From Streptomyces viridochromogenes (GTDB lineage Bacteria > Actinomycetota > Actinomycetes > Streptomycetales > Streptomycetaceae), in contig NZ_LGUR01000002.1 of NCBI RefSeq assembly GCF_001270495.1, forward strand, positions 250,633 through 314,632: a stretch of DNA of 64,000 bases, in the 5' to 3' direction. Below the pieces are notes generated by a model that did no database searches, was not told the DNA's origin, and saw only the letters and a list, made by a program, of their open reading frames with translations. Positions within the stretch are counted from its first letter, which is position 1; every line of letters begins with the position of its first letter. Made by a program: the position numbers and the translations under genes. Below are positions 8,396 to 19,873 of this stretch, one piece after another.

Positions 8396-8408
8396 TTCAC
8401 CTGGTGAA
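8396..8408. promoter_or_regulatory. 13-bp palindrome in the divergent region
   Basis: TTCACC-T-GGTGAA is a perfect inverted repeat, 118 bases before the secreted-protein start and 57 bases before the 2H phosphoesterase start. It could be an operator for either gene. No regulator is adjacent. Confidence 0.25.
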
Positions 8409-8464
8409 TCGTTCTGCCTGTCCGTCGTTCGGATGATCTCGCCTCGTTTTGGGATCATTGCCAT

Positions 8465-9064
8465 GTGGACGTAAACGCGGATTTCGGCGCGGCCGGGCCG
8501 GGGGATGCGCTCGATGTGGCGCCGACGGCCCGGACGGCGGTGGCGTGGCTGCCGCCGAGCGAGCTCTGGCCGGTGATCCAGGCCATCCGCTGGGAGCACG
8601 ATCCGCAGGTACGGCGGTGGCCGCCGCATGTGAATCTGCTCTTCGGTTTCGTACCGGAGGAGGAGTTCGCGCGGGCCGTGCCGCTGCTCCGCGCCGGGGC
8701 GGCGGCCAGCCCGGCGTTCTCGGCGCGCCTGGCCGGTGTGCGGTACTTCCGGCACCGGCACTACGCGACGGTCTGGCTCGACCCGGCCGCGGCAGGTCCG
8801 GCCCCGTGGGCCCGTCTCCAGCGGGAGCTGCGGCTGCGGTTCCCGCTGTGCCGCGGGCGCGGTGACCGCTTCACCCCGCATCTGTCCCTCGGCCGCACCC
8901 ACGACCCGAAACACCTGGCAGCCGAGTGTGCCGCCCGGCTCGGCACGCTGTCTGCCGCGGTCGAGGAGGTGGTGCTGCTCTCACGTCGCGGTGAGGAGCC
9001 CATGAAGCCCCGGGCCGTGATCACCCTGGGCACGGGAGAGGTCCGCCCCGCGCCCATGTGGTGA
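8465..9064 (+). CDS. 2'-5' RNA ligase / 2H phosphoesterase family protein
   Basis: This 199 aa protein has the two-histidine fold of LigT-like phosphoesterases, which act on 2',3'-cyclic phosphates or 2'-5' linkages in RNA. The second motif is canonical (HLSL, residues 139-142, in FTPHLSLGR). The first is HVNL (55-58), with Asn where Ser or Thr is usual, so one catalytic position is altered. The GTG at 8465 starts the frame; an ATG two bases upstream is out of frame and stops at once. It converges on the kinase gene. The substrate cannot be predicted. Confidence 0.75.
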   Translation: MDVNADFGAAGPGDALDVAPTARTAVAWLPPSELWPVIQAIRWEHDPQVRRWPPHVNLLFGFVPEEEFARAVPLLRAGAAASPAFSARLAGVRYFRHRHYATVWLDPAAAGPAPWARLQRELRLRFPLCRGRGDRFTPHLSLGRTHDPKHLAAECAARLGTLSAAVEEVVLLSRRGEEPMKPRAVITLGTGEVRPAPMW

Positions 9065-9108
9065 GTGTGCGGTGGGGTCCCGTCAGTCCTCCGCCGGCAT
9101 CACGCGGG

Positions 9109-11460
9109 TCACTTCGCCGTCGTCTGTGGTGCGCCCTCGGCCGAGGTGACCGTGATGGCGGTGGTACGGCCGTCCGGAGTGATCCGGAGGACGGGGATCG
9201 CCTTGTTCTCGGGGGCGCCGTCGTCTCCGAGGGCGATCCAGCCGCTCGCGCCCGGCAGCGGGCCCTGTTTCCGCAGGCGGGACAGCGTCCGGTAGACATC
9301 CGTGACGGTCGGGTTCGGCACCGCGGGGGTCGCGCGGACCGCCCGGGCCGCGGTGAGCAGGGCGTCGTGCATCATGATCGCCCGGCCGTCGTCCAGGTCG
9401 CTGTGCGGGAAGGCGTCGTCGAACGTGCCGTCCCGGAAGGGCTCGACGAGGTCCGGGGCGAAGGCGCCCGGCGTCACCTTCCACGCCCCCGGGTGGGCGA
9501 GGCCGGTGTAGAGCAGGTCGATCCCGCCCTTGCCGAGGGCGCGGGCCAGTGCGCGTGCGTCGAAGCCGTTCGTGTGCCGGACCATCATGGTGTCGTCGCC
9601 GGACATCACGGTGATCCGGTGGCCCCGGCAGGGGCGTGCGGCGAGGACGGTCAGGAGTTGCGGCAGCGTGGTGCCCCGGCCCGCGAAGTAGACGACGTCG
9701 GGCTTCACCTCGCACACGTCCGCGAGTCCGGCGCGGAAGTCGGTCAGGCCGGGCCGTGAGGAGTCGAACAGGGTGGGTTCCGCACGGACGAGGCGACGAG
9801 CCGGTATCCGGGTGCGGAACTGCTGGGCGAGGGTGCTGGTGTACTGGTCGCCGGGGGCGATGTCCTGCACGAAGAGAATCCGGGCGCGGGCGAGCGCGCC
9901 GGTCGACAGGTGGCGTACGGCGGCCGCCGCCTGGTCGGCGTTGGCGGGCGCGACCCGTGCCAGGCCGGGCACGGCGGCCCAGGAGTCGGCGGTGAGGACC
10001 GAACCGAACGCGGGCAGGCCGCCGGCCGTCAACTCCTCCACCATGTCCTGGCTGGCGGCGGTGCTGCCGCCCAGGCCGAGCGCCGCCACGATCCGCTGGG
10101 CGCGCCGGGCCCCGAGCACCTGCCCGACCGTGTGGTTGCGCTGTTGGGCGGTGCCTCCGGTCTGGCCGAACAGCAGCCGGATCGCGGCTCCGCCGTCCGG
10201 GCCGCCCGACTTCCGGTTGACCCTGAGCTGGGCGAAGTGGGCGCCCTCCAGATCGCGCCGCACCGCCTCCATGCCGGCGCTGCCGTCGAACTCCTCGGTG
10301 AGGGGCGTCAGATACACCATCGACACCTGTGGCCGCCCGCCCGACGCGGCCGCGGCCGCCGCGACCCGCCGGTTCTCGGCGGCGATCCGCTCCAGCACCG
10401 GTGCGATGAGCCGGCTCGACGAACGGCGCAGCAGCGCGGGCGACGCGTCCGCGTCCAGCAGTCCGACGCATCTGCGCATACCGCCCTCGCCGATGGCGCT
10501 CAGTCCGTCGGCGCAGGGCAGGACCGCCGACGGCACCGCCCGGGGCAGGTCGCCGGGCAGCAGCAGGGCCGCGAGTACGGTGAGCGCGGCGAGCGCTGTC
10601 CGGCCGGGCCGCCGGCGCCGTACCGGTGGTGGGGTGCCGTCGACGTCATCGACGCCCTGCCCGGCGCGGTTCGCCAGGCGCAGGACCTCCTCCAGGCAGG
10701 GCCGCCGTGCCGGGTCCTTGGTCAGGCAGCGGGCCACCAGCGTGCGCAGCGCGCAGGGAAGGCCGGTGAGGTCGGGTTCCTTGTGCACGACCGCGAAGGC
10801 GACCGCGATCGGTTCCAGGCCCGCCGCGCCGGGGTCCTCGAAGGGGCTGCGGCCCAGCGCGGCGTAGGCCAGTACGCCGCCGAGGGCGAACACGTCCGTC
10901 GCCGGGGAGAGGGCCTGGGCTCCGGTCAGCTGCTCCGGCGCCATGAAGGCCGGGGTGCCCACCATGGCGCCGCTGCGGGTCAGGGCCCGGCTCTGGGTGA
11001 CGGAGCGGGCGATGCCGAAGTCGATGACCCGTACGCCGTCGTCGGCGAGGAGGACGTTGGCGGGTTTGAGGTCCCGGTGCACGAGTCCGTGCCGGTGGAT
11101 GTCACGCAGTGCCTCCGCCAACTGCCCGGCCAGCCGGACGACTTCGGCCACGGGGAGCGGGCCGCCGGAGCGCACTCGGGCGTCCAGTGCGTCACCGACG
11201 ACGTACTGCGTGGCCAGCCAGGGCGGATCGCCGTCGGGGTCGGCATCCACCACGGGTGCGGTGAAGGCCCCGCTCACCTTGCGGGCGGCGGCGACTTCGC
11301 GTCGGAACCGGGCCCGGAAGTGCGGCTCGTCGACGTACTCGGGCCGGATCACCTTCAGCGCGACCCGCCGCCCGCCGGCGCTGCGCGCCAGATACACGAC
11401 CCCCATCCCGCCGGCGCCCAGGCGCCGTTCCACGGTGAACTCCCCGATCCGCCGCACCAC
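9109..11460 (-). CDS. receptor-like Ser/Thr kinase fused to an extracytoplasmic ligand-binding domain
   Basis: This 783 aa protein begins with a Hanks-type kinase (residues 1-265): glycine loop GAGGMG (15-20), ATP-binding Lys36, catalytic Asp130 in VHRDLKPANVLL, metal Asp147 in IDFG, and MVGTPAFMAPEQ in the activation segment. A hydrophobic helix (about 288-303) follows. The remaining 470 residues resemble branched-chain amino acid type periplasmic binding proteins (VYLTPLTEEFDGSAG, ILFVQDIAPGDQYTS, VVYFAGRGTTLPQLL). This suggests a membrane receptor that senses a small ligand outside and phosphorylates proteins inside. The fused architecture is known in streptomycetes. No transporter genes adjoin it, which favours sensing over uptake. 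Start is GTG. Confidence 0.88.
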   Translation of the reverse strand: MVRRIGEFTVERRLGAGGMGVVYLARSAGGRRVALKVIRPEYVDEPHFRARFRREVAAARKVSGAFTAPVVDADPDGDPPWLATQYVVGDALDARVRSGGPLPVAEVVRLAGQLAEALRDIHRHGLVHRDLKPANVLLADDGVRVIDFGIARSVTQSRALTRSGAMVGTPAFMAPEQLTGAQALSPATDVFALGGVLAYAALGRSPFEDPGAAGLEPIAVAFAVVHKEPDLTGLPCALRTLVARCLTKDPARRPCLEEVLRLANRAGQGVDDVDGTPPPVRRRRPGRTALAALTVLAALLLPGDLPRAVPSAVLPCADGLSAIGEGGMRRCVGLLDADASPALLRRSSSRLIAPVLERIAAENRRVAAAAAASGGRPQVSMVYLTPLTEEFDGSAGMEAVRRDLEGAHFAQLRVNRKSGGPDGGAAIRLLFGQTGGTAQQRNHTVGQVLGARRAQRIVAALGLGGSTAASQDMVEELTAGGLPAFGSVLTADSWAAVPGLARVAPANADQAAAAVRHLSTGALARARILFVQDIAPGDQYTSTLAQQFRTRIPARRLVRAEPTLFDSSRPGLTDFRAGLADVCEVKPDVVYFAGRGTTLPQLLTVLAARPCRGHRITVMSGDDTMMVRHTNGFDARALARALGKGGIDLLYTGLAHPGAWKVTPGAFAPDLVEPFRDGTFDDAFPHSDLDDGRAIMMHDALLTAARAVRATPAVPNPTVTDVYRTLSRLRKQGPLPGASGWIALGDDGAPENKAIPVLRITPDGRTTAITVTSAEGAPQTTAK

Positions 11461-11617
11461 GCCAACGTACCGACGCCGGCGGTCCTCGGATTCCGCTCTC
11501 TCGATGTACGTCCGTGCTCGTCACACCTTCAGGTGAAGTGGCGCGGATTCACGGGCGGGCCGGCCGGCAGGCCGGGCCGTCCGCCGGGGCGGCCCGGCGG
11601 ACGGCGGGGGACGCGGG

Positions 11618-13072
11618 TCAGCGGTTCGTGCCGACCATGGCCGGGACCGGGGCGGCGGTCGCGTCGAGGCCGCGCAGGATGTCCTCGACGCGCTGCTTGG
11701 CGTCGCCGAAGAGCATCTGGCTGTTCTCGCGGAAGAACAGCGGGTTCTGTACGCCCGCGTACCCGGTCGCCATGGAGCGTTTGAAGACGACGACCTGGGC
11801 CGCCTCCCACACGTGCAGGACCGGCATCCCGGCGATGGGACTGGCCGGGTCCTCGGCGGCGGACGGGTTGACGGTGTCGTTGGCGCCGATGACCAGGACG
11901 ACGGAGGTGGCGGCGAAGTCGTCGTTGATCTCGTCCATCTCCAGCACGATGTCGTACGGCACGTTGGCCTCGGCGAGCAGCACGTTCATGTGCCCGGGCA
12001 GCCGGCCGGCGACCGGGTGGATACCGAAGCGCACGTCGACCCCGCGCTCGCGCAGCTTGCGCGCCAACTCGGCGACGGGGTACTGGGCTTGGGCGACCGC
12101 CATCCCGTATCCCGGGGTGATGATCACCGAGGTGGCGTCCTGGAGGAGTTCGGCGGTCTCCTCCGCGCTGATCTCCCGGTGCTCCCCCTGGTCGGCGCCG
12201 TCGCTCGCCACCGCCGTCTCGCCCCCGAAGCCGCCCGCGATCACCGAGAGGAAGGAACGGTTCATCGCCTTGCACATGATGTACGACAGGTAGGCGCCGG
12301 AGGAGCCGACCAGTGCGCCGGTGACGATCAGCAGGTTGTTGGCGAGGAGGAAGCCGGAGGCGGCCGCGGCCCAGCCGGAGTAGCTGTTGAGCATCGAGAC
12401 GACCACCGGCATGTCGCCGCCGCCGATGGAGGCGACCAGGTGGGCGCCGAGGGCCAGTGCCACCACGGTGACCGCGATGAGCAGCCCCATGTGGGGGCGC
12501 GCGACGAAGGCCGCGGTGAGCGCGACGAACGCGGCGAGCGCGCCCAGGTTGAGGGCGTGTCTGCCGGGGAGCATGAGCGGACGGGACTTGATGCGCGCCG
12601 ACAGCTTCAGGTAGGCGACGACGGATCCGGTGAAGGTGACGGCGCCTATGAACACACCGATGAACACCTCGGCGTGGTGGATGCGCAGCAGCGAGCCGGT
12701 GATCTCCTGCCCGGTGTGGCCCCCGGCGTCGACGTCGAGGTAGCCGTTCCAGCCGACGAACGCGGCGGCGAGGCCGACGAGGCTGTGCATGATGGCGATC
12801 AGTTCCGGCATGCCGGTCATCTCGACGACCCGGGCGCGCCACAGTCCGATGCCCGCGCCGACGGCCGTGGCGACGGCGATCAGCACCAGACCCGTGGCGG
12901 TGGCGGACCGCGAGGCGAGACCGACGGTGGCGGCCAGGGCGATGACCATGCCCGCGATGCCCCAGACGACCCCCGAGCGGGAGGTCCGGTGTTGGGAGAG
13001 TCCGGCGAGGCTGAGGATGAACAGCAGCGCGGCGACGACGTATGCGGCCTCTGCGGCCGTGGCGGTGGTCAT
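11618..13072 (-). CDS. pntB: NAD(P) transhydrogenase subunit beta
   Basis: This membrane subunit of proton-translocating transhydrogenase carries the NADP(H)-binding domain. About nine hydrophobic helices fill the first 270 residues. The C-terminal dIII domain has [40 protein letters not shown] and [14 protein letters not shown], near-identical to PntB in other bacteria. The 484 aa length is standard. It lies 6 bases after pntA in one operon. The enzyme uses the proton gradient to make NADPH from NADH. Confidence 0.96.
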   Translation of the reverse strand: MTTATAAEAAYVVAALLFILSLAGLSQHRTSRSGVVWGIAGMVIALAATVGLASRSATATGLVLIAVATAVGAGIGLWRARVVEMTGMPELIAIMHSLVGLAAAFVGWNGYLDVDAGGHTGQEITGSLLRIHHAEVFIGVFIGAVTFTGSVVAYLKLSARIKSRPLMLPGRHALNLGALAAFVALTAAFVARPHMGLLIAVTVVALALGAHLVASIGGGDMPVVVSMLNSYSGWAAAASGFLLANNLLIVTGALVGSSGAYLSYIMCKAMNRSFLSVIAGGFGGETAVASDGADQGEHREISAEETAELLQDATSVIITPGYGMAVAQAQYPVAELARKLRERGVDVRFGIHPVAGRLPGHMNVLLAEANVPYDIVLEMDEINDDFAATSVVLVIGANDTVNPSAAEDPASPIAGMPVLHVWEAAQVVVFKRSMATGYAGVQNPLFFRENSQMLFGDAKQRVEDILRGLDATAAPVPAMVGTNR

Positions 13073-13078
13073 CCGTGA

Positions 13079-14659
13079 TCAGCCCTTCGAGAACATGCCG
13101 AGCATGCGGCGGGTGACGGCGAATCCGCCGAAGACGTTGATGCTCGCCAGCAGGATCGCGGCGAACGACAGCACGGTGACCACGGTGTTCCCGTGCCCGA
13201 TCTGCAGCAGCGCACCGACCACGACGATCCCGGAGATCGCGTTGGTGACCGACATCAGCGGGGTGTGCAGCGCGTGGTGCACATGGCCGATGACGTAGAA
13301 GCCGATGACGATCGCCAGGACGAACACCGTGAAGTGGGCGATCAGTTGGGGCGGTGAGAAGGCGGTCACCAGGAAGAGCGCGAGCGCTCCGGCGCCGACG
13401 AGGGCGTACCCGGACCGCGCGGAGCGGGCGGGCTTCGCCGCGCTGTCGGGGACCGCGGCGGGTTCCGGGCCCTGGGCCGGTGCGGGGGTGGGCGCGGCGG
13501 ACACCTGCACGGGTGGCGGTGGCCAGGTCTTCTCGCCGTCACGGACCACGGTCATCGACCGCTGCACCACGTCGTCGAAGTCGAGGACGAGCCGGCCGTC
13601 CTTGCCGGGGGTGAGGAGTTTCATCAGGTGGACGAGGTTGGTGCCGTACAGCTGTGAGGCCTGGGCCGGGAGTCTGCCGGGAAGATCGGTGTAGCCGATG
13701 ATCGTCACATCGTTGTCGGTGACGACCGCCTTCCCGGCGACCGTGCCCTCGACGTTGCCGCCCTGGGCGGCGGCCATGTCGACGATCACGCTGCCGGGTT
13801 TCATCCGGGCGACGTCCTGGGCGGTGACGAGCCTCGGCGCGGGCCGGCCCGGGATGAGCGCGGTGGTGATGATGATGTCGACGTCGGCGGCCTGGTCGGC
13901 GTACAGCTGCGCGGCGAGCCGGTTGTAGTCGTCCGAGGTGGCCTTGGCGTATCCGTCGCCGCTGACCTCCTGCTCGGCGTGTTCAGGCCGTACCTCCAGG
14001 AACTCCCCGCCCAGCGAGCGCACCTGCTCGGCGACCTCGGGCCGGGGGTCGGTGGCGCGGACCACGGCGCCGAGGCTGTGCGCGGCGCCGATCGCCGCGA
14101 GTCCGGCCACTCCGGCGCCGGCCACGAGCACCTTGGCCGGCGGCACCTTGCCGGCGGCGGTCACCTGGCCGGTGAAGAAGCGGCCGAAGGCGTGCGCGGC
14201 CTCGACGACGGCACGGTATCCGGCGATGTTCGCCATGGAGCTGAGGACGTCCAGGGACTGGGCGCGCGAGATGCGCGGGACGGCGTCCATGGCGAGCACG
14301 GTGATCGGCCGCCGCGCCAGCTCCTCGACCAGTTCCGGGTTCAGCGCGGGGCCGATGAGCGCGATCAGCGTCGCCCCGTCGCGCAGCCGGCCGATCTCCT
14401 CGCTCGACGGACCGTTGACCTTCAGGACGATCTCGGCCGGCCAGGGGTCGCCGAGCCGGGCGCCCGCCTCTTCGTAGGCCGGGTCGGAGAAGCGGGACAG
14501 CTCCCCCGCCCCCGGTTCCACGACCACGTGGTAGCCCAGCGCGACGAGTCGGGCCACGGTGGCCGGGGTCGCCGCCACCCTGGTCTCGCCCGCGGTGGAC
14601 TCGGCGGGTATGCCGATCCGCTGGGCTTCCTGCTCCGGTTCCCGTTCCGATGGGACCAT
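13079..14659 (-). CDS. pntA: NAD(P) transhydrogenase subunit alpha
   Basis: This 526 aa alpha subunit has an N-terminal NAD(H)-binding alanine-dehydrogenase-like domain (residues 15-385; [18 protein letters not shown] is the Rossmann loop). A Pro/Ala-rich linker (about 390-425) leads to three or four C-terminal membrane helices. It is a full-length fused alpha chain, not split into PntAa and PntAb. It is first in the pntAB pair. The next gene upstream, soxG, ends 145 bases away and is unlikely to share its promoter. Confidence 0.95.
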   Translation of the reverse strand: MVPSEREPEQEAQRIGIPAESTAGETRVAATPATVARLVALGYHVVVEPGAGELSRFSDPAYEEAGARLGDPWPAEIVLKVNGPSSEEIGRLRDGATLIALIGPALNPELVEELARRPITVLAMDAVPRISRAQSLDVLSSMANIAGYRAVVEAAHAFGRFFTGQVTAAGKVPPAKVLVAGAGVAGLAAIGAAHSLGAVVRATDPRPEVAEQVRSLGGEFLEVRPEHAEQEVSGDGYAKATSDDYNRLAAQLYADQAADVDIIITTALIPGRPAPRLVTAQDVARMKPGSVIVDMAAAQGGNVEGTVAGKAVVTDNDVTIIGYTDLPGRLPAQASQLYGTNLVHLMKLLTPGKDGRLVLDFDDVVQRSMTVVRDGEKTWPPPPVQVSAAPTPAPAQGPEPAAVPDSAAKPARSARSGYALVGAGALALFLVTAFSPPQLIAHFTVFVLAIVIGFYVIGHVHHALHTPLMSVTNAISGIVVVGALLQIGHGNTVVTVLSFAAILLASINVFGGFAVTRRMLGMFSKG

Positions 14660-14804
14660 CGTCTTCCTCTCTGATCGGGTTCGCCTCCGCCGAAGGTCTG
14701 CCCCCTGGCGCCCGTCGGGAAGCCGCGTATCCGGCGCGATCAGAAAGGTGGTGCGCCTGCTCGTCTTGGGTCGGGACGTGCTCGGCGGTCGGTGACGTGC
14801 TCCG

Positions 14805-15446
14805 TCAGGGCACCTCCGGGCCGCGGTACTCGCTCATCGCGTCGATGAGCCAGCGCGCCAGGTAGTCCGCGAACGAGGAGCGGGGGAACAGCCGGTACGT
14901 CGGTGCGTCGTCGACCTGCCAGAGCAGTACGGCGACGGGGCCCACCGTGGTCGCGACCGCCCGGCCGGGGCCGAAGGCCCGGGGATGCAGGTCGAGCGGG
15001 CAGCCCTTCTCCAGCACCTGCCGGGCGGCCGGGCCGCTCAGGTCCAGCATGGTGCGGTTGGCGGAGACGTCCACGACGGAGCCCGGGTCTCCCCCGAGGG
15101 CCTCGTCCAGTTCGGCGGCCACGGTGGGCGCGTCGGCCTGGGACAGCACGAGCCACTCGTCGGGGCCCAGCCAGACGACCGTGTGCGGGCCGGATGCGGT
15201 GGTGTGGCCGCACCGGCGCGGGAGCGGTGCCCCCAGGGTCTTCTCGATGCGGCGGGCCGCCTCGGAGGCGGGGTCGACACGCAGGTCGACCATGGCGAGG
15301 AACGGCCACTCGCTCAGTGTGACGCCGCGGGCGCCGGTGACGCCGGCGGCGCGCATCCGCTTCTCCAGGTGGGCCACCGGGCTCCTGCGCAGGGCGGCCG
15401 GGCCGACGCCGGCGGCTGCCCCTGTGTGGATCGTCGGCTCAGCCAT
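14805..15446 (-). CDS. soxG: sarcosine oxidase gamma subunit
   Basis: This is the small gamma subunit of heterotetrameric sarcosine oxidase (213 aa). It has the GcvT-like fold common to Sox[30 protein letters not shown] core, [15 protein letters not shown] and [15 protein letters not shown]. It is last in glyA-soxBDAG, and its start overlaps the soxA stop by 8 bases. Confidence 0.94.
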   Translation of the reverse strand: MAEPTIHTGAAAGVGPAALRRSPVAHLEKRMRAAGVTGARGVTLSEWPFLAMVDLRVDPASEAARRIEKTLGAPLPRRCGHTTASGPHTVVWLGPDEWLVLSQADAPTVAAELDEALGGDPGSVVDVSANRTMLDLSGPAARQVLEKGCPLDLHPRAFGPGRAVATTVGPVAVLLWQVDDAPTYRLFPRSSFADYLARWLIDAMSEYRGPEVP

Positions 15447-18303
15447 CTCGCTTGGTCCCTTCAGGGTCGTAGAGGACGAAGTCGGTCACCTCGACGGGCA
15501 CCAGGTCATCGCCCACCGGGGCGAGCAGGGTCTGGCCCTTCCTTGCCTGACCGTCGGCGACGAGGGCGAGGGCGAAGGGGCGGCCGAGGGCCGGGCTGTG
15601 GTAGCTGGAGGTGACGTGGCCGAGCATCGGCACCGGCCCGGCCTCGGGGGTGATCGGCACGTCCGGCGCGACGAGCTGGGTGCCCTCGGGCAGCCGGGTC
15701 GTGCGGTCGCTGGGCAGCAGGCCGACCAGCTGCTTGCGGTCCGTGCGGGCGGTGTCGGCGCGGGAGTAGGACCGCTTGCCGATGAAGTCCTTCTGCTTGG
15801 ACACAACCCAGCTCATGCCCGCGTCGTGCGGGGTGACGGTGCCGTCGGTGTCCTGGCCGACGATGATGTAGCCCTTCTCGGCCCGCAGGACGTGCATGGT
15901 CTCGGTGCCGTACGGGGTGATGTCGTACGGTCGGCCGATCGCGTACACCTCCTCCCAGACCGCGAGCCCGTACCAGGCGGAGACGTTGATCTCGTAGGCG
16001 AGTTCGCCGGAGAAGGAGATCCGGCAGATCCGGGCCGGGACACCGGAGGCCAGGGTGGTCTCGCGGAAGGCCATGAAGGGGAACGCCTCGGCGGACAGGT
16101 CGACGTCGGGGGCGAGATGGGCGACGACCTCGCGCGAGCGGGGTCCGACGACGGCGATCGTCGCCCACTGCTCGGTCACCGAGGTGCAGTGGACGTCGAG
16201 TTCGGGCCACTCGGTCTGCAGCCACTCCTCCAGCCAGTCCAGGACGCCCGCGGCGCCACCCGTCGTGGTGGTCATGAAGTAGCGGTTGTCGTCGAGGCGC
16301 AGGGTCACGCCGTCGTCGAAGATCATCCCGTCGGGCTTGCACATGACGCCGTAGCGGGCCATGCCGGGCTTCAGCTTCTTGAAGGCGTTGGTGTAGACGC
16401 GGTTGAGGAACTCGCCGGCGTCCGCGCCCCAGATCTCGATCTTGCCGAGGGTGGAGGCGTCCATGAACGCCACCCCCTCACGGGCCGCGCGGCACTCACG
16501 GGCCACGGCGGTGTCCATGTCCTCACCGGGCCGCGGGTAGTACCAGGGGCGCTTCCACTGCCCGACGTCCTCGAACTCCGCGCCCTGCGCCACATGCCAG
16601 CTGTGCAGGGACGTGGTCCGCTCCGGGTCGAACAGGTCCCCGCGCTCCCGGCCGGCCAGCGCCGCGAACGCCACCGGGGTGTACGGCGCCCGGTAGGCCG
16701 TGGTGCCGATCTCCCCCGGTGACGCGCCCGCGCCCAGGGCCTCGGCGATCACCCCGATCGCGTTGACGCCGGACGTCTTGCCCTGGTCGTTCGCCGTGCC
16801 GAGCGAGGTGTAGCGCTTGACGTGCTCCACGCCGCGCATGCCGGCACCGGTGGAGCGCCAGACGTCGGCGACGGTGACGTCCCGCTGGAGGTCGACGAAG
16901 TGGGTGGTCCAGTCCGCGGGTTCGCCCTCAGGGCCGGGGACCAGCCACAGGGCACGTGTCGGGCCGGCCGCGGGCCGCGGGCCGTCGGCCGGTACGGCCA
17001 CCGGGAACCCGGCCTCCGTCGCGGCCAGCGCACCCGCCCGCGCCCCCTCGGCCACACAGCCGTCGAGGTCGTACGTCCCGCGCGCCGCGCCGACGACCTG
17101 CTGGTCCCGTACGGTCCCGTCGGGGACGAAGGCCACCAGGTCCTCGTCCCAGCGCAGCCGTCCCTGGCGCTGGCTGTGCAGATGCACCACCGGGCTCCAG
17201 CCGCCGGACACGGCGAGCAGGTCGCAGTCGAACGAACTGGGTTCACCGGTGGGTCGACCGCTGTCGTCGAGGGCCCGGACCGTGACGCCGGTGAGCCGGT
17301 GGTCGCCGGACGTGTCGACCACCGCGCTGCCGGTCAGCACCCGCACGCCGGTCGCGGCGGCCACCTCGGCGGCCCGGTCGGACAGTTCGGGGCGCGCGTC
17401 CACCACGGCGGCGATGTCGACCCCGGCGGCACGCAGGTCGGCGACCGTGTCGTAGGCGCTGTCGTTGGTCGTGCCCACCACGGCCCGTGAACCGGGCGCC
17501 ACGGCATACCGGTTGAGGTAGGTGCGCACGGCCCCGGCGAGCATCACGCCGGGCCGGTCGTTGCCGGCAAAGGTCAGCGGACGCTCGTGCGCGCCGGTCG
17601 CCAGGACGACCCGGCGAGCCCGTATGTGCCACAGCCGCTGCCGCGAGACGCCTTCGGGCGCGGCACTTCCCAGATGGTCGGTGCGCCGCTGGAGGGCCAG
17701 CACGTAGTTGTCGTCGTACGACCCGAAGACCGTGGTGCGTCGCAGTACGACGGCCTCGGGGGCGGCGTCCAGGGCGGCGCGCAGACCGTCGACCCGGTCG
17801 AGGTCGCTCGGCGCGCCGGAGAGCAGCGAACCCCCGGGCTCGGGCTGGTCGTCGACGAGGAGCACGCGGGCGCCGGACCCGGCGGCAGCGGCGGCGGCAG
17901 CGAGCCCGGCCGGTCCGGCGCCGACGACCAGGACGTCGGTGTGGACGTACTTCTTGTCGTAGGCGGCCGGGTCGGGCGTCGGGTCGAGCCGGCCCATCCC
18001 GGACAGCGTGGTGGCGGACAGGCCGTCGTGGAGCTCCACCGTCGTGGCGGGCAGCATGCCCTCCGAGCACGGGCCGTCGAGCTGCACCAGGGCGTTGGGC
18101 TCCTCGACGCCGGCGGCGACGATGCCGCGGGGGCGGCCGCGGTAGAGGGAAGGGGCGACCTCGACGACGCCGTTCGCCAGCATGGCCGAGGCGAGGGTGT
18201 CTCCGGGGTGCCCGGTGAGTTCCCGGCCGTCGACGGTGAACCGGAGCACTGCGGTGCGGTCGACGCGGCCGCCTCGCCGGAGCCGGAATTGCTGGTCGGT
18301 CAT
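15439..18303 (-). CDS. soxA: sarcosine oxidase alpha subunit
   Basis: The 954 aa alpha subunit binds NAD+ and tetrahydrofolate. Residues 15-100 form a ferredoxin-like domain. A FAD/NAD-type dinucleotide domain follows ([19 protein letters not shown] near 128). The C-terminal 400 residues are a GcvT-like folate-binding domain ([33 protein letters not shown]). It helps turn sarcosine-derived formaldehyde into 5,10-methylene-THF. The ATG at 18303 overlaps the soxD stop by 4 bases, which decides the start. Confidence 0.96.
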   Translation of the reverse strand: MTDQQFRLRRGGRVDRTAVLRFTVDGRELTGHPGDTLASAMLANGVVEVAPSLYRGRPRGIVAAGVEEPNALVQLDGPCSEGMLPATTVELHDGLSATTLSGMGRLDPTPDPAAYDKKYVHTDVLVVGAGPAGLAAAAAAAGSGARVLLVDDQPEPGGSLLSGAPSDLDRVDGLRAALDAAPEAVVLRRTTVFGSYDDNYVLALQRRTDHLGSAAPEGVSRQRLWHIRARRVVLATGAHERPLTFAGNDRPGVMLAGAVRTYLNRYAVAPGSRAVVGTTNDSAYDTVADLRAAGVDIAAVVDARPELSDRAAEVAAATGVRVLTGSAVVDTSGDHRLTGVTVRALDDSGRPTGEPSSFDCDLLAVSGGWSPVVHLHSQRQGRLRWDEDLVAFVPDGTVRDQQVVGAARGTYDLDGCVAEGARAGALAATEAGFPVAVPADGPRPAAGPTRALWLVPGPEGEPADWTTHFVDLQRDVTVADVWRSTGAGMRGVEHVKRYTSLGTANDQGKTSGVNAIGVIAEALGAGASPGEIGTTAYRAPYTPVAFAALAGRERGDLFDPERTTSLHSWHVAQGAEFEDVGQWKRPWYYPRPGEDMDTAVARECRAAREGVAFMDASTLGKIEIWGADAGEFLNRVYTNAFKKLKPGMARYGVMCKPDGMIFDDGVTLRLDDNRYFMTTTTGGAAGVLDWLEEWLQTEWPELDVHCTSVTEQWATIAVVGPRSREVVAHLAPDVDLSAEAFPFMAFRETTLASGVPARICRISFSGELAYEINVSAWYGLAVWEEVYAIGRPYDITPYGTETMHVLRAEKGYIIVGQDTDGTVTPHDAGMSWVVSKQKDFIGKRSYSRADTARTDRKQLVGLLPSDRTTRLPEGTQLVAPDVPITPEAGPVPMLGHVTSSYHSPALGRPFALALVADGQARKGQTLLAPVGDDLVPVEVTDFVLYDPEGTKRDG

Positions 18304-18596
18304 CGGTTCCCTCCGGCCTGGGGCAGTTCGGGGCGGGGCTCGTCGAGCCGGTAGGAGGTCAGCACCTCGTTGGTCACGGTGTCGCGCAGGACGTTGAACC
18401 AGCGGCGGCAGCCGGTGCTGTGCACCCAGCGCTCGGCGAAGGGGCCCTTGGGGTTGTCGCGGTAGAAGACGTACTCGGCCCACTGCCCGTCGGTGAGGTC
18501 CGCGGGGGTCTCGGGGTAGGGGACGTGAGCCTGTCCGCCGTAGTGGTACTCGGTCTCGTCACGCGGACCGCACCAGGGGCAGCTGATCAGCAGCAC
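18300..18596 (-). CDS. soxD: sarcosine oxidase delta subunit
   Basis: This 98 aa zinc-binding delta subunit has CPWCG (Cys6, Cys9) plus downstream His and Cys residues ([15 protein letters not shown]) typical of SoxD. It overlaps soxA by 4 bases. It is separated from soxB by 56 bases that contain a short hairpin. Confidence 0.95.
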   Translation of the reverse strand: MLLISCPWCGPRDETEYHYGGQAHVPYPETPADLTDGQWAEYVFYRDNPKGPFAERWVHSTGCRRWFNVLRDTVTNEVLTSYRLDEPRPELPQAGGNR

Positions 18597-18627
18597 GGTG
18601 TCCTTCTCTCAACAGGCATTCAACAGG

Positions 18628-18645
18628 CTTTCAGCGGGCTGAAAG
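18628..18645 (-). other. hairpin in the soxB-soxD gap
   Basis: CTTTCAG-CGGG-CTGAAAG is a perfect 7-bp stem with a 4-base loop in the only sizeable gap of the operon. It could stabilise the soxB end of the message or partly end transcription. It has no U-tract. Confidence 0.4.
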
Positions 18646-18652
18646 TGGGCTC

Positions 18653-19873
18653 TCAGTGGGCCACGGCGGCGGCGCCGTGCTCGTCGATCAACGCGCCCGT
18701 CCTGAAGCGGTCGAGGGCGAAGGGGGCGTTCAGCGGATGCGGCTCACCCGTGGCGATGGTGTGCGCGAACGTCCAGCCGGCGGCCGGAGTGGCCTTGAAA
18801 CCGCCCGTCCCCCAACCGCAGTTGACGTAGAGGTTCTCGACGGGGGTCACCCCGATGATCGGGGACGCGTCCGGGGTGACGTCGACGATGCCGCCCCAGG
18901 TGCGCAGCACGTGGGCGCGGGCGAACACGGGGAAGAGTTCGACGGCGGCGGCCATCTGCTGCTCGATGACGTGGAAGGAGCCGCGCTGCCCGTAGCCGTT
19001 GTAGGAGTCGACGCCCGCGCCCATCACCAGCTCGCCCTTGTGTGCCTGGGACACATAGACGTGCACGTGGTTGGACATGACGACCGTCGGGTGCACCGGT
19101 TCGTGCAGCTCGGAGACCAGCGCCTGGAGCGGGTGTGACTGCACCGGCAGCCGTACGCCCGCCCGCTCGGCCAGCACACTGCTGTGCCCGGCGGCCGCGA
19201 GGCCGACCCGGCCGGCGTGGATGCGGCCGCGGTTGGTCTCCACGCCCACGACCCGGTCGCCGTCCTTGAGGAAGCCGGTGACCTCGCAGCCCTGGATCAG
19301 GTCCACGCCCAGCTCGTCGGCGCGGCGGGCCAGCGCCCAGGCCACGTGGTCGTGCTTGGCGATCCCGGCCCGCGGCTGGAAGGTGCCGCCGAGGACCGGA
19401 TACCGGGTGCGGGACGAGACGTTGAGGATGGGGCAGACCTCGGCGACCTCGTCCGGCTCCAGCCACTCGGCGTCGACTCCGTTGAGCCTGTTGGCGTTGA
19501 CGCGGCGCACGCCCTCGCGGACGTCTTGGAGGGTGTGCGCGAGGTTGAGGACGCCGCGCTGGCTGAAGAGGAAGTCGTAGTCCAGCTCCTGCGGGAGCCC
19601 CTCCCACAGCTTCAGCGCGTGCTCGTAGATCGCCGCGCTCTCGTCCCAGAGGTAGTTGGAGCGGATGATCGTGGTGTTGCGGGCCATGTTGCCGCCGGCC
19701 AGCCAGCCCTTCTCCAGGACGGCGACCTTGGTGATCCCGTGGTTCTTGGCGAGGTAGTAGGCGGTGGCGAGGCCGTGGCCGCCCGCGCCGACGATGACGA
19801 CGTCGTACGAGGAGCGCGGCTCGGGGTTGCGCCAGAGGAAGTCCGGGTGCTCCGGCAGCGGCTCGGCGGTCAT
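18653..19873 (-). CDS. soxB: sarcosine oxidase beta subunit
   Basis: The 406 aa catalytic beta subunit carries FAD and FMN and oxidises sarcosine. The N-terminal [20 protein letters not shown] is the FAD Rossmann loop, followed by [19 protein letters not shown] as in SoxB. The C-terminal [19 protein letters not shown] is the conserved FAD-domain end. The ATG at 19873 overlaps the glyA stop by 4 bases. Confidence 0.96.
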   Translation of the reverse strand: MTAEPLPEHPDFLWRNPEPRSSYDVVIVGAGGHGLATAYYLAKNHGITKVAVLEKGWLAGGNMARNTTIIRSNYLWDESAAIYEHALKLWEGLPQELDYDFLFSQRGVLNLAHTLQDVREGVRRVNANRLNGVDAEWLEPDEVAEVCPILNVSSRTRYPVLGGTFQPRAGIAKHDHVAWALARRADELGVDLIQGCEVTGFLKDGDRVVGVETNRGRIHAGRVGLAAAGHSSVLAERAGVRLPVQSHPLQALVSELHEPVHPTVVMSNHVHVYVSQAHKGELVMGAGVDSYNGYGQRGSFHVIEQQMAAAVELFPVFARAHVLRTWGGIVDVTPDASPIIGVTPVENLYVNCGWGTGGFKATPAAGWTFAHTIATGEPHPLNAPFALDRFRTGALIDEHGAAAVAH

